A stretch of 56,398 nucleotides of DNA. Origin: Gemmatimonadota bacterium. GTDB taxonomy: Bacteria > Gemmatimonadota > Gemmatimonadetes > Gemmatimonadales > Gemmatimonadaceae. Positions 31,803 to 44,570 of this stretch are shown here, one piece after another; position 1 is the stretch's first letter; every line of letters begins with the position of its first letter. The notes beneath the pieces are model-generated. The model saw only the letters and a list, made by a program, of their open reading frames with translations. It ran no database searches and had not been told where the DNA came from. The stretch is from NCBI GenBank assembly GCA_016194585.1, contig JACQBG010000003.1, positions 1 to 56,398 on the forward strand. Direction: 5' to 3'. A program made the translations under genes and the position numbers.

Positions 31803-33992
31803 TCACTCGTCGGCGGTGATCCGCTCGCGGCGCGCGACCTCGGCGATCCCCTTCACGCGCCGTACCGCCTTGATGATCTTCTCGAGGTGCGCGAGGTTCT
31901 CGACCTCGACGAGCGCCGCCCCGGTGACCCGCCCGTCGGTCGTCTTGAGCTCGAGCGACCGCACGTCGGTCCCCGTCTCGCTCACCGCCTGCGCGACGTC
32001 CGCGTAGAGCCCGCGGCGGTCCGACCCCTCGATGGCGAGCCGGATGACGAACCGCTCCCCCTCGCTCTCCTGCCAGTCGATGTCGAGCCGGCGCTCCGGC
32101 TCGTGGGCGAGGGTGAGCACGTTCGGGCAGTCGCTGCGATGGATGCTGACGCCGCGCCCGCGCGTCACGTACCCCACCACCTTGTCCCCCGGCACCGGTT
32201 GGCAGCACTGCGCATAGCGCACCATCACGCCGTCGACGCCGCTGATGCGGATCCCCTTCGACGTGCCGGTGCGCTTCATCCGGTCCATCAGCCGCTCGAG
32301 CGGACTCGCCTTGAGCGCCGAGTCGTCGCGCGCGTCGAAGTCCGGATAGATCGCGCGGAGCACCTGCGTGACGTTGACGTCGCCCTGCCCGACCGAGGCG
32401 TAGAGGTGCGCCGCGTCGTTCAGCTTGAGCTCGCGCGCGGCCGCCTCGACCTGCGCGTCGGTGAGCTTCGGGTGGCGGCGCCGCTTGAGTTCGCGCTCGA
32501 CGATCTCCTGTCCGATCTTGATGGAGGTCTTCGACTCCTCCTGCCGCAGCCACTGCCGGATGCGGTGCCGGGCTCGGCCGGTGCGCACGTGGGCGAGCCA
32601 GTCGCGGCTCGGCCGCGCGTTGGGCGAGCGGATGATCTCGATCGTCTCGGAGTTCTTCAGCTCGCGCGACAGCGGCACGATGCGCCCGTTGATCTTCGCG
32701 CCCTGCGTGTGCAGCCCGACCTCGGTGTGCACGGCGAAGGCGAAGTCGATCGGCGTCGCGCCGCGCGGCAGCTGGATCACGTCGCCGTTCGGCGTGAACA
32801 CGAAGATCTCGTCCTGGTACAGGTCGAGCTTCAGGAACTCGAGGAACTGGTCCGGCGTCTCGGCGTCGAGCTGGAGCTCGAGCACCTGGCGGAACCAGTG
32901 CAGCGCGCGGTCGAGCTCGTCGCCCGTCTGCGCGGCGTTCTTCTCCTTGTAACGCCAGTGCGCCGCGATGCCGTTCTCGGCGGTGCGGTGCATCTCGCGC
33001 GTGCGGATCTGGATCTCGAACAGCGTCTGCCGCGGGCCGAAGATCGTCGTGTGCAGCGACTGGTAGCCGTTCGACTTGGGGCTCGCGATGTAGTCCTTGA
33101 TGCGCTCCTGCAGCGGCGTCCACTCGCCGTGGATGACGCCGAGCGCGTGGTAGCAGTCCTGCACCGAGTCGACGAGCACGCGGATGGCGAGCAGGTCGTA
33201 GATCTCGTCGTAGGGCTTGTCGCGCTTCTGCATCTTCTTGAAGATCGACCACAGGTGCTTCGGACGGCCGCTCACCTCGTACACCGTGATCCCGGCCTCC
33301 GTGAGGCGCTGCCGCAGCGGGTCGGCCATCTCGGCGATGAGCGCCTCGCGCTCGCCGCGCTTCTGCACGATGAGTTTCGCGAGCTGCTTGTACTCCTCGG
33401 GCTCGAGGAACTTGAAGGCGAGGTCCTCGAGCTCGGCCTTCAGGTTGGCGAGGCCGAACCGGTGCGCGAGCGGCGCGTACAGGTCGCGCGTCTCCTGCGC
33501 GATGCGGCGCCGCTTGTCCTCGGGCATGAACTCGAGCGTCCGCATGTTGTGCGTGCGGTCGGCGAGCTTGATGAGGATGACGCGCGCGTCCTTCGCGATG
33601 GAGAGGAGCAGCTTGCGGTAGTTCTCGACCTGCCGCTCCTGCGAGCTCGTCATCGGCAGGTGGCCGATCTTCGTGAGCCCGTCGACGATCTGCGCGATCT
33701 CGCGGCCGAACTCGCGCTCCACGTCCTCGATCGTCGCCGCCGTGTCCTCGACGACGTCGTGGATGAGGCCGCTCGCCACGGTCACCGCGTCGAGTCCCAG
33801 CTCCGCGAGGATCTTCGCCACCTCCACGCAGTGCGTGACGTACGGGTCGCCGTTGCGGCGCGTCTGCCCGGCATGCGCGCGCTCGCTGAAGCGGTACGCC
33901 TTGGCGAGCAGCTCGGGATCGAGCCGCTCGGCGTTCGCTTCCGCTCCCAGGTCCCACCCAGGGATGATGTCGGCGAGCACGGAGGTCGTCAC
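31803..33992 (-). CDS. rel: Bifunctional (p)ppGpp synthetase/hydrolase (RSH)
   Basis: This enzyme makes and degrades the stringent-response alarmone. The 729-residue protein has an intact HD hydrolase domain (about 28-185; H54, H78-D79 in SGLIHDVVEDT; DRTHNMRT), a synthetase domain (about 235-360; YDLLAIRV, DYIASPKSNGYQSLHTT, EIQIRTREMH), a TGS domain (about 400-460; FVFTPNGDVIQLPRGATPIDFAFAVH falls here), a zinc-finger/CC-type segment (QCCQPVPGD, HRSDCPN) and a C-terminal ACT domain (about 650-725). Both catalytic halves look functional, and no second RSH lies in the window. It begins with GTG. Confidence 0.96.
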   Translation of the reverse strand: MTTSVLADIIPGWDLGAEANAERLDPELLAKAYRFSERAHAGQTRRNGDPYVTHCVEVAKILAELGLDAVTVASGLIHDVVEDTAATIEDVEREFGREIAQIVDGLTKIGHLPMTSSQERQVENYRKLLLSIAKDARVILIKLADRTHNMRTLEFMPEDKRRRIAQETRDLYAPLAHRFGLANLKAELEDLAFKFLEPEEYKQLAKLIVQKRGEREALIAEMADPLRQRLTEAGITVYEVSGRPKHLWSIFKKMQKRDKPYDEIYDLLAIRVLVDSVQDCYHALGVIHGEWTPLQERIKDYIASPKSNGYQSLHTTIFGPRQTLFEIQIRTREMHRTAENGIAAHWRYKEKNAAQTGDELDRALHWFRQVLELQLDAETPDQFLEFLKLDLYQDEIFVFTPNGDVIQLPRGATPIDFAFAVHTEVGLHTQGAKINGRIVPLSRELKNSETIEIIRSPNARPSRDWLAHVRTGRARHRIRQWLRQEESKTSIKIGQEIVERELKRRRHPKLTDAQVEAAARELKLNDAAHLYASVGQGDVNVTQVLRAIYPDFDARDDSALKASPLERLMDRMKRTGTSKGIRISGVDGVMVRYAQCCQPVPGDKVVGYVTRGRGVSIHRSDCPNVLTLAHEPERRLDIDWQESEGERFVIRLAIEGSDRRGLYADVAQAVSETGTDVRSLELKTTDGRVTGAALVEVENLAHLEKIIKAVRRVKGIAEVARRERITADE

Positions 33993-33995
33993 CCC

Positions 33996-34027
33996 GCTAT
34001 ATCGCCAGCGCTCCGCACCGGTGTCAA
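33996..34027 (-). promoter_or_regulatory. Possible rel promoter with start-proximal -10
   Basis: On the minus strand a perfect TTGACA (34027-34022) precedes TATAGC (34001-33996) by 20 nt, longer than ideal. The -10 ends 3 nt before the GTG start, so either the mRNA is leaderless or the true start is a downstream GTG at about 33980. Confidence 0.3.
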
Positions 34028-34044
34028 GCTCGACAGCCGGCGCG

Positions 34045-34740
34045 CTACAGCAACCCCGCCTCGGCGAACGAGATATACCGTCCCCGCCCGACGATCACGT
34101 GGTCGGCCACGGGGATGTCGAGCAGCCGGCCGCCGGCCACGAGCTGGGAGGTGATGGCGCGGTCGTCGGCACTGGGGGTCGGGTCGCCGCTCGGGTGGTT
34201 GTGCACGAGCACGATCGCCGCCGCGCGCTCGGCGATGGCCTCGCGGAACACCTCCCGCGGGTGGACGAGCGAGGAGTTCAGGATGCCGCGGGTGATGGTG
34301 ATGTCGCGCTCGAGCCGGTGCTGGGCGTCGAGTACGGCAACGTGGAACTCCTCCACCGGGAGGTCCTCGAGGCGCGGCGCGAAGGCGGCCCAGACGTCGC
34401 GCGGGGAACGCAGTGGGGCCCCGTCGTCGCGCGCCTCGGTGGCGAGGCGGCGACCCAGCTCGAGCGCCGCGTGGATGGCCACGGCGCGCGCCGCGCCGAG
34501 CCCTGGCACGGCTGAGAGCGCGGCGACGGGCTGCCGTGACAGCCGCCGCAACGAGCCCTCCGAGCGTGCGAGCGCATCGTGGGCGACGGCGAGCGCGGAG
34601 CGGCGGGCGCACCCCGTGCCGATGAGGATGGCGAGCAGTTCGCTCGCGCTCAGCGCTTGGGCGCCGAGCGACTTGAGCCGCTCGCGCGGACGTTCGGCGC
34701 GCGGCAGCTCGCGCAGCTGGATCGAAAGTTCAGGGGGCAC
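34045..34740 (-). CDS. radC: RadC family JAB/MPN protein
   Basis: This 231-residue protein has an N-terminal helix-hairpin-helix-like region (about 20-100, ERPRERLKSLGAQALSASELLAILIGTGC) and a C-terminal JAMM metalloprotease-like domain with HNHPSGDPTPSADD (about 174-187). The cellular role of RadC is unsettled despite its name. The only start codon consistent with the family is GTG at 34740, and it lies inside the arm of a 17-bp hairpin (34733-34770), which could hinder initiation. Confidence 0.92.
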   Translation of the reverse strand: MPPELSIQLRELPRAERPRERLKSLGAQALSASELLAILIGTGCARRSALAVAHDALARSEGSLRRLSRQPVAALSAVPGLGAARAVAIHAALELGRRLATEARDDGAPLRSPRDVWAAFAPRLEDLPVEEFHVAVLDAQHRLERDITITRGILNSSLVHPREVFREAIAERAAAIVLVHNHPSGDPTPSADDRAITSQLVAGGRLLDIPVADHVIVGRGRYISFAEAGLL

Positions 34741-34770
34741 GACCCGACGATACCGTCGGGTCGTGCCCCC
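34733..34770. terminator. 17-bp perfect hairpin overlapping the radC start
   Basis: GGGGGCACGACCCGACG (34733-34749) and its exact complement (34754-34770) enclose the loop ATAC. It could terminate the upstream gene (stop at 34801), although no T-tract follows. The outer part, GGGGGCACGAC...GTCGTGCCCCCAG, is one base pair different from the repeat core at 4971-5017 and 10795-10846. Confidence 0.7.
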
Positions 34771-34800
34771 AGCGCCATCGAAGCGATGCGTCTGGTAGCG

Positions 34801-36159
34801 TTAAGGTTTGCCGGTGGACGGCCTCGACGGTTCGGCGCGCCCCGCCGACGACGAAGCGGGCGCCGGCGACGGCGACGATACGGTGGGCGAGCCTCCGGTC
34901 GCGCCCGGCGACATGCCGCCCGACGGGCTGCTCGAGGGGCTGCCCATCCCGGCGCTGGAAGGCGGCGAGAAGAAGCGCGGCGACGGCATCGACACTGCCC
35001 CTTCGAACGAGCGAGCCGAGACCGGTGCGGCGCCCGGCGACGACGGAGACGACGGGCTCGACGGACGGAACGAACGGCCACCCGGGTTCGACGGACTCGG
35101 CATGGCGCGGTGGTTGTCGTTCGGCCCCTGGGCCGCCGCGCCACCGCTCCCGAAGCTGCCGGTCGAGCCGGTGGAGCGACCCGGCGAATTCGACGAACCC
35201 GTGGGCGAGAAGACGCGGCGCGAGTTATCCCCCGCGTGGCGGTTGGCCCCCTCCGGACCGCCCATCCCCGGCGTGTAGATCGTCATGCCCATCGAGCGGT
35301 TCGCGTCGTACTCGCGCAGCCGGTCCATGACGCGCCGGATCTCCTCGGGGTCGCTCGTCTGGTTGGTGCCGTCCTTCATCTTGAGCGGGATGGCGACCAT
35401 CTCCTCGGTCGTGCGCTGCGGCGGGAGCGGCTGCGCCGGAGTCGGCGGGAAGTACGGATTGAGATAGTACGGATTGCAGTAGTAGTCGCTGAACTCCCAC
35501 GGCATCCAGTCATAGATCGAATCGAACCGGCCCGGGCAGTAGAGCGACAGCCCCGTCGCGCCCGACGCGTCGTACGCGTTGGCACCCCAGACCTGCGACG
35601 GGTCCACCATCATCATGTCGACGGCCACCTCGTCGTCGCTCGCGCCGGGCGTCACGAGCGCGACGAGCGCGTCGATGCCGCTGTCACGGTCGAGGTCGAA
35701 GGCGTGTCCCTGCCGGGCGAGCGTCCACTGCAGCCGGTCGGCTTCGAGCGGCGAGCCGATGTTGAGGGGGCGCGTCGAAGCCACGAGGAGGAGCGTGTGC
35801 ATCTCCCCCAGGTACGAACGGCCGGGGTAGGTCGCGTAGCTCCACATGCGGTCGTAGTAGATCTGCCGCTGGGCGAAGTACAGGTTCGGCCGGCCGTAGG
35901 TCGCGGCCGACGGCGCGTACGCGGTCGTCAGCGCGTCCTGCCCCTGGCGTCCCCATGTCGGGTACAACTGGTACAGGTTCTGGCTCGACAGCTCGAACAC
36001 CGCGAAGTAGGCGGGGCGGTTCGAGTCGAACCACATGTCGCCGTACGAGGCGAAATGGAGGGTCGCGGTGAGGGGCGCCGTGGAAGCCGGCGTCACGTCC
36101 TGCGCGCGCAACGGTGCGCCGAGCGTCAGCGCGAGGAGTGCCAGGCGTGCGAGTCGCAT
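34801..36159 (-). CDS. Secreted protein with Ser/Pro/Gly-rich tail, unknown
   Basis: I do not recognise this 452-residue protein. It has a signal peptide (about 1-20, ending PLRAQ), an aromatic-rich globular region (about 25-225) with FAVFELSSQNLYQLYPTWG, vaguely like DUF4384 surface-protein domains, a Tyr/Pro-rich stretch (DYYCNPYYLNPYFPPTPAQP) and a 180-residue disordered Ser/Pro/Gly tail. The ATG at 36159 is chosen over a longer frame to 36225 because it begins the signal peptide and has GAGG 5 nt upstream. A periplasmic or surface location is inferred. Confidence 0.78.
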   Translation of the reverse strand: MRLARLALLALTLGAPLRAQDVTPASTAPLTATLHFASYGDMWFDSNRPAYFAVFELSSQNLYQLYPTWGRQGQDALTTAYAPSAATYGRPNLYFAQRQIYYDRMWSYATYPGRSYLGEMHTLLLVASTRPLNIGSPLEADRLQWTLARQGHAFDLDRDSGIDALVALVTPGASDDEVAVDMMMVDPSQVWGANAYDASGATGLSLYCPGRFDSIYDWMPWEFSDYYCNPYYLNPYFPPTPAQPLPPQRTTEEMVAIPLKMKDGTNQTSDPEEIRRVMDRLREYDANRSMGMTIYTPGMGGPEGANRHAGDNSRRVFSPTGSSNSPGRSTGSTGSFGSGGAAAQGPNDNHRAMPSPSNPGGRSFRPSSPSSPSSPGAAPVSARSFEGAVSMPSPRFFSPPSSAGMGSPSSSPSGGMSPGATGGSPTVSSPSPAPASSSAGRAEPSRPSTGKP

Positions 36160-36196
36160 CGAAGCCTCGGGGATGAGGGCCTTCACCCTACTGTAG

Positions 36197-36225
36197 ACTA
36201 TCGCGACGCCCGGAAGGTTCCGCAA
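36197..36225 (-). promoter_or_regulatory. Promoter candidate for the secreted unknown
   Basis: On the minus strand TTGCGG (36225-36220) and GATAGT (36202-36197) lie 17 nt apart, about 38 nt before the ATG at 36159. Both boxes are imperfect. Confidence 0.3.
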
Positions 36226-36246
36226 TGGCCGGCCGCCACGGCGCGC

Positions 36247-39474
<3,228 letters not shown>

Positions 39475-39490
39475 TCCCAGCCTGGCTCCT

Positions 39491-40060
39491 TTATCGGTAC
39501 AGGTCCGCGGCGGCGATGTAGTCCGCCACCGCGTCCGGAACGAATCCGCGAATCGACTTCCCTTCCCTCACCCGCGCCCGCACCTCCGTGGACGACACGT
39601 CCACGCGACGCGTGGCCAAGGTCCGCAGCCCGGCCGGCAGCTCCGCGCTGTCGCCCACCCGCGTGAGCACGACGATCTGGGCGAGCGCCGCCACCTCCTC
39701 CGGCTCCCGCCACTTCGGCAGGGAGGCCACCACGTCCCTTCCCAAGAGCAGGAAGAGTGCCACGTCACCCGTCCACCGGCTGCGGAGGGCCCGCAAAGTA
39801 TCAACCGTGTAAGATAACCCGCCCCGCTCGATTTCGATGGCGTCGACGGCGAAGCGGGGATCCCCCGCCACGAGGCGCTCGACCATGGCCGCCCGGTGGT
39901 GCGCGGCGGCCATCACCAGCCCGGCCTTGAGCGGCTGTTGGGCCGCCGGCACGAAGTAGAGGCGGTCGAGGGCCAGCCCCTCGTAGGCGTCGCTCGCCGC
40001 GAGCAGGTGCCCGAGGTGCGGCGGATCGAAGGTGCCGCCCAGGATGCCGATGCGCTTCAT
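39491..40060 (-). CDS. nadD: Nicotinate-nucleotide adenylyltransferase
   Basis: This enzyme adenylates nicotinic acid mononucleotide in NAD biosynthesis. The 189-residue nucleotidyltransferase has GILGGTFDPPHLGHL (5-19) containing the HxGH site, FVPAAQQPLK, LLLGRDVVASLPKWREPEEV and the SSTEVRARVREGKSI closing motif (about 155-169). It precedes secA by 16 nt and follows bamD after 24 nt, forming a bamD-nadD-secA run. Confidence 0.95.
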   Translation of the reverse strand: MKRIGILGGTFDPPHLGHLLAASDAYEGLALDRLYFVPAAQQPLKAGLVMAAAHHRAAMVERLVAGDPRFAVDAIEIERGGLSYTVDTLRALRSRWTGDVALFLLLGRDVVASLPKWREPEEVAALAQIVVLTRVGDSAELPAGLRTLATRRVDVSSTEVRARVREGKSIRGFVPDAVADYIAAADLYR

Positions 40061-40084
40061 CGGCGCGTCATGCCGGTCCGCCGC

Positions 40085-40918
40085 TCAGCGCGGCGGCGCG
40101 GCGGGCTTGCGGACGCCCGGCAGCGTGGGCACGGGCAGTTTGGGTTTGGCCTTCGACGTGTCCGCCGCGACCTCGGCCGGGCAGAGCTTCGCCACGTCGG
40201 CGTCCCCCGGATAGGCGCCGTTGAGCGCGACGCACATCTCCTTGGCTTCGTCCTTGTAGTTCATCTCGGGACGCCGGTACACCTCGACGATGCGCAGCAT
40301 CGCGTCGCGCGAGCGCTGCGTGCTCGGGTAGTTGCGCACGACGTCCTTCAGGTAGATGAGCGCGGAGTCGAAGGCGCGGCGGCGGACGTAGTGCATCCCC
40401 GTCTCGTAGTCCTTCGTGGCGAGCATCTCGTCGACCTTGGCGGCGCCGGCGACGGCCTTGTCCTTCAACGGCGAGTCGGGGTACACGCTCACGAGCAGGC
40501 GGTACTGGGTCTGCGCCATCGTCGCGTAGGTCGGGTCGAGCGACGGGTCGCGCCACATCTTGAGGTACGAATCGCCGGCGGCGAGCAGCGCCGCCGCGGC
40601 GAGCGAGTCGTCGGGGAACGACTCGGCGAGGCGGGCGTAGCTCTGCGCGGCGAGCAGGTACTCGCCCTTCCCCTCGTGCGCCTTGCCCAGGTAGTAATGC
40701 GCGAGCGGCAGCAGCGTGTCGCGCGCCGAGAGGTCGGTCGTCAGCTTCTCGAACCCGGTGATCGCGTTGTCCCACTTCTTCTTCTGGAACTCGGCGAACG
40801 ACGCCTTGTAGAGCGCGTTGTTGGTCGGGTACTTCTTGAGCTGGAAGCCGCGGCTGCACGCCGCGACCGCGAGCGTCGCGACGACGGCCACGAAGGCGAG
40901 GCGGCGGGTGGCGGGCAT
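40085..40918 (-). CDS. bamD: Outer-membrane assembly lipoprotein BamD
   Basis: BamD is a periplasm-facing lipoprotein of the BAM complex, which folds beta-barrels such as LptD. The 277-residue protein has a lipoprotein signal (about 1-20, lipobox VAAC), then five TPR-like hairpins beginning YPTNNALYKASFAEFQKKKWDNAI and including SARDTLLPLAHYYLGKAHEGKGEYLLAAQSYARLAESFPDD in adjacent repeats, and a Lys/Pro-rich tail. An in-frame ATG at 40978 would overlap the uxs stop (ATGA) and may be used for coupling, but it adds 20 residues before the signal peptide, so 40918 is preferred. Confidence 0.87.
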   Translation of the reverse strand: MPATRRLAFVAVVATLAVAACSRGFQLKKYPTNNALYKASFAEFQKKKWDNAITGFEKLTTDLSARDTLLPLAHYYLGKAHEGKGEYLLAAQSYARLAESFPDDSLAAAALLAAGDSYLKMWRDPSLDPTYATMAQTQYRLLVSVYPDSPLKDKAVAGAAKVDEMLATKDYETGMHYVRRRAFDSALIYLKDVVRNYPSTQRSRDAMLRIVEVYRRPEMNYKDEAKEMCVALNGAYPGDADVAKLCPAEVAADTSKAKPKLPVPTLPGVRKPAAPPR

Positions 40919-40974
40919 GCGCGTGATACCCCCGGCCACGCGTCCGGTTGCAGCGTCGCGCTCGTCGAGGGTCC

Positions 40975-41924
<950 letters not shown>

Positions 41925-41928
<4 letters not shown>

Positions 41929-43232
41929 TCGCGCCCCCGCCCCACGGACCGGTACGTGAATCCCAGCTTGTGCATCTTCTCGGGGTCGTAGAGGTTGCGG
42001 CCGTCGATCACCACCGGCGCGCTGAGCGCGAGCCGGATGCGCTCGAAATCGGGGAAGCGGTATTCGTTCCAGTCGGTGACGATCACGAGCGCGTCGGCGC
42101 CGGTGAGCGCGTCATAGTTGGTCTTCGCGTATCCGATGCGGTCGCCGAGCCGGCGCCGCGCCTCGTGCATCGCCTCGGGGTCGTGCGCGACGACCTTCGC
42201 CCCCGCGGCGAGCAGCGCCTCGATGAGCGTCAGCGAGGGGGACTCGCGCATGTCGTCGGTCTGCGCCTTGAAGGCGAGCCCCCACACCGCGATCGTCGCG
42301 CCCTTCAGCTGCGCGCCCATCACGCCCTGCAGCTTCTGGAACAGGCGGTGCTTCTGCGCCTCGTTCGCGTCCTCCACGGCGCGCAGCACCTGCATCGGCG
42401 CGCCGCGATCCTCCGACGTGTGCAGCAGCGCCTTCACGTCCTTGGGGAAACACGAACCGCCGTAGCCGGGGCCGGGGAAGAGGAACGACGACCCGATGCG
42501 CGAATCGCTGCCGATCCCCTTGCGCACGAGGTCGACGTTGGCGCCGACCTTCTCGCACAGGTTCGCGATCTCGTTCATGAACGTGATGCGCGTCGCGAGC
42601 ATCGCGTTGGCCGCGTACTTCGTCATCTCGGCCGACGGGATGTCCATGAAGATGATCGGCTTTCCCGTGCGGACGAACGGCGCGTACAGCTCCGCCATGA
42701 CGCTGCGCGCGTAGTCGCTGTCGACGCCGAGCACCACGCGGTCGGGCTTGAGGAAGTCGTCGACCGCCGCGCCCTCCTTGAGGAACTCGGGGTTCGAACA
42801 GACGTGGAACGGCAGCTTGGCGTGCTTGGCGACCGCGGCGTGCACCTTCTCCGCGGTGCCCACGGGGACGGTGCTCTTCGTGACGACGACGAGTTCGCCC
42901 GTCTGGTTCTTGCCGATGACCTCGGCGACGTCGAGCACGTGCGTGAGGTCGGCCGAGCCGTCCTCGTCGGGAGGCGTGCCCACGGCGATGAAGACGACCG
43001 CCGCGCCGCGGATGCTCGCCGCGACGTCGGTGGTGAAGTGCAGCCGCCCCTGCGCCTGGTTGCGCTCGACGAGCGAGTCGAGCCCGGGCTCGTAGATGGG
43101 GAGCACGTTCTGCTTCAGCCCGTCGATCTTCCTCTGATCGACGTCGGCGCAGGTGACCGAGCTGCCGGTCTCCGCGAAGCAGGCGCCGGCCACGAGGCCG
43201 ACGTATCCGGTACCGATGACGGTGATGTTCAT
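41925..43232 (-). CDS. ugd: UDP-glucose 6-dehydrogenase
   Basis: This enzyme oxidises UDP-glucose to UDP-glucuronate with two NAD. The 435-residue protein has the N-terminal Rossmann motif [19 protein letters not shown] (5-23), [28 protein letters not shown] in the central helix, the catalytic cysteine in [13 protein letters not shown] (about 253-265), and [19 protein letters not shown] in the UDP-binding C-terminal domain. Its neighbours are uxs (4-nt overlap downstream) and wbpA (4-nt overlap upstream). Confidence 0.96.
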
Positions 43233-44560
43233 GTGTGGAGGGCCGACAGCGAGACGACGCGCGCCTTGGCGCGCGGCACGTTCGCGAGGGCGTTGCGGGT
43301 GTCGACGACGAGCGATGCGTGGCGCACGACGCGCCCGTAGTCCACGGCCCGATGGTCGGTGACGATGACGACGACGTCGGCCTTCTCGAGCTCGTCGTCG
43401 GTGAGCGCGACGCCGGTCCGCTCGTGCCCGTCCTCCCGGTACTTCGGCACGTGCGGATCGTGGAACACCACCGTCGCGCCGCGCTCCTCGAGCAGGCGGA
43501 TGACGTCGAACGCGGGGCTCTCGCGCATGTCGTCGATGTCGCGCTTGTAGGCGACGCCGAGCACGAGCGCGCGACTCCCCTTCACGGCCTTCGACACGTC
43601 GTTCAGCGCCCGCGCGACCTTCTCCACCACGACGTCAGGCATCGCCGAGTTGATCTCGCTCGCGAGGTCGATGAAGCGCGTCTTGTAGTTCAGCGTCCGC
43701 ATCTTCCACGCGAGATAGTGCGGGTCGAGCGGGATGCAGTGGCCGCCGATGCCGGGGCCCGGCGTGAACTTCATGAAGCCGAATGGCTTCGTCGCGGCGG
43801 CGTCGATCACTTCCCACACGTCGACGCCGAGGCGGTCGCAGATGATCGCCATCTCGTTGACGAGCCCGATGTTCACCGAGCGGAAGGTGTTCTCGAGCAG
43901 CTTCGCGAGCTCCGCGGCCTCGGGCGACGAGACGGGGACGACCGTGTCGATGCACGTCTTGTACAGCGCCGAGGCGACCTCAGTCGACGACGGCGCGATG
44001 CCGCCGATGATCTTCGGCGTGTTCTTCGTGTGCCACGTCGGGTTGCCCGGATCGACGCGCTCCGGGGAGAAGGCGAGGAAGACGTCCTCGCCGATCGTGT
44101 ACCCCAGCGCTTCGAGGCGCGGCTGCATCAGGTCGCGCGTCGTGCCGGGATAGGTCGTGCTCTCGAGCACGACGAGCATCCCCTGGTGGGCCTGCCGCTC
44201 GACGCTCTCGGCGGCCGCGATCACGTACGACATGTCGGGGTCGCGCGTCTTGGCGAGCGGCGTCGGCACGGCGATCGAGATGGCGTCGGCGCGCTTGAGC
44301 TGCGACTCGTCCGTCGACGCGACGAATTTGCCGCTCTTCACGTGGCGGGCCAGCGTCTCCGACGGCACGTCGAGGATGTGCGACGTCCCCGCCATCAGGT
44401 TCCGGCACACGGTCTCGCTGACGTCGAACCCGACCACGGTGAAGCCGGCCTCGCAAAACTCCATCGCCAGCGGGAGTCCGACGTAGCCGAGCCCGACGAC
44501 CCCCGACACCGCGGAGCGGTCGGCGATGCGGTCGAGGAGCTGCTGCTTCCAATTCGTCAC
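43229..44560 (-). CDS. wbpA: UDP-N-acetyl-D-glucosamine 6-dehydrogenase (WbpA type)
   Basis: This is a second nucleotide-sugar dehydrogenase, 443 residues, distinct from the neighbouring ugd. It has VVGLGYVGLPLAMEFCEAGF (about 21-40), IAVPTPLAKTRDPDMSYV, ESTTYPGTTRD, the catalytic cysteine in GPGIGGHCIPLDPHYLAWK and GVAYKRDIDDMRESPA. These variants mark the WbpA/WecC-like branch acting on UDP-HexNAc. Presence with wbpB, wbpE and wbpD homologues indicates the UDP-GlcNAc to UDP-GlcNAc(3NAc)A pathway. The GTG start lies 10 nt after the wbpE stop. Confidence 0.93.
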   Translation of the reverse strand: MTNWKQQLLDRIADRSAVSGVVGLGYVGLPLAMEFCEAGFTVVGFDVSETVCRNLMAGTSHILDVPSETLARHVKSGKFVASTDESQLKRADAISIAVPTPLAKTRDPDMSYVIAAAESVERQAHQGMLVVLESTTYPGTTRDLMQPRLEALGYTIGEDVFLAFSPERVDPGNPTWHTKNTPKIIGGIAPSSTEVASALYKTCIDTVVPVSSPEAAELAKLLENTFRSVNIGLVNEMAIICDRLGVDVWEVIDAAATKPFGFMKFTPGPGIGGHCIPLDPHYLAWKMRTLNYKTRFIDLASEINSAMPDVVVEKVARALNDVSKAVKGSRALVLGVAYKRDIDDMRESPAFDVIRLLEERGATVVFHDPHVPKYREDGHERTGVALTDDELEKADVVVIVTDHRAVDYGRVVRHASLVVDTRNALANVPRAKARVVSLSALHT

Positions 44561-44570
44561 GTCGCTCGCC

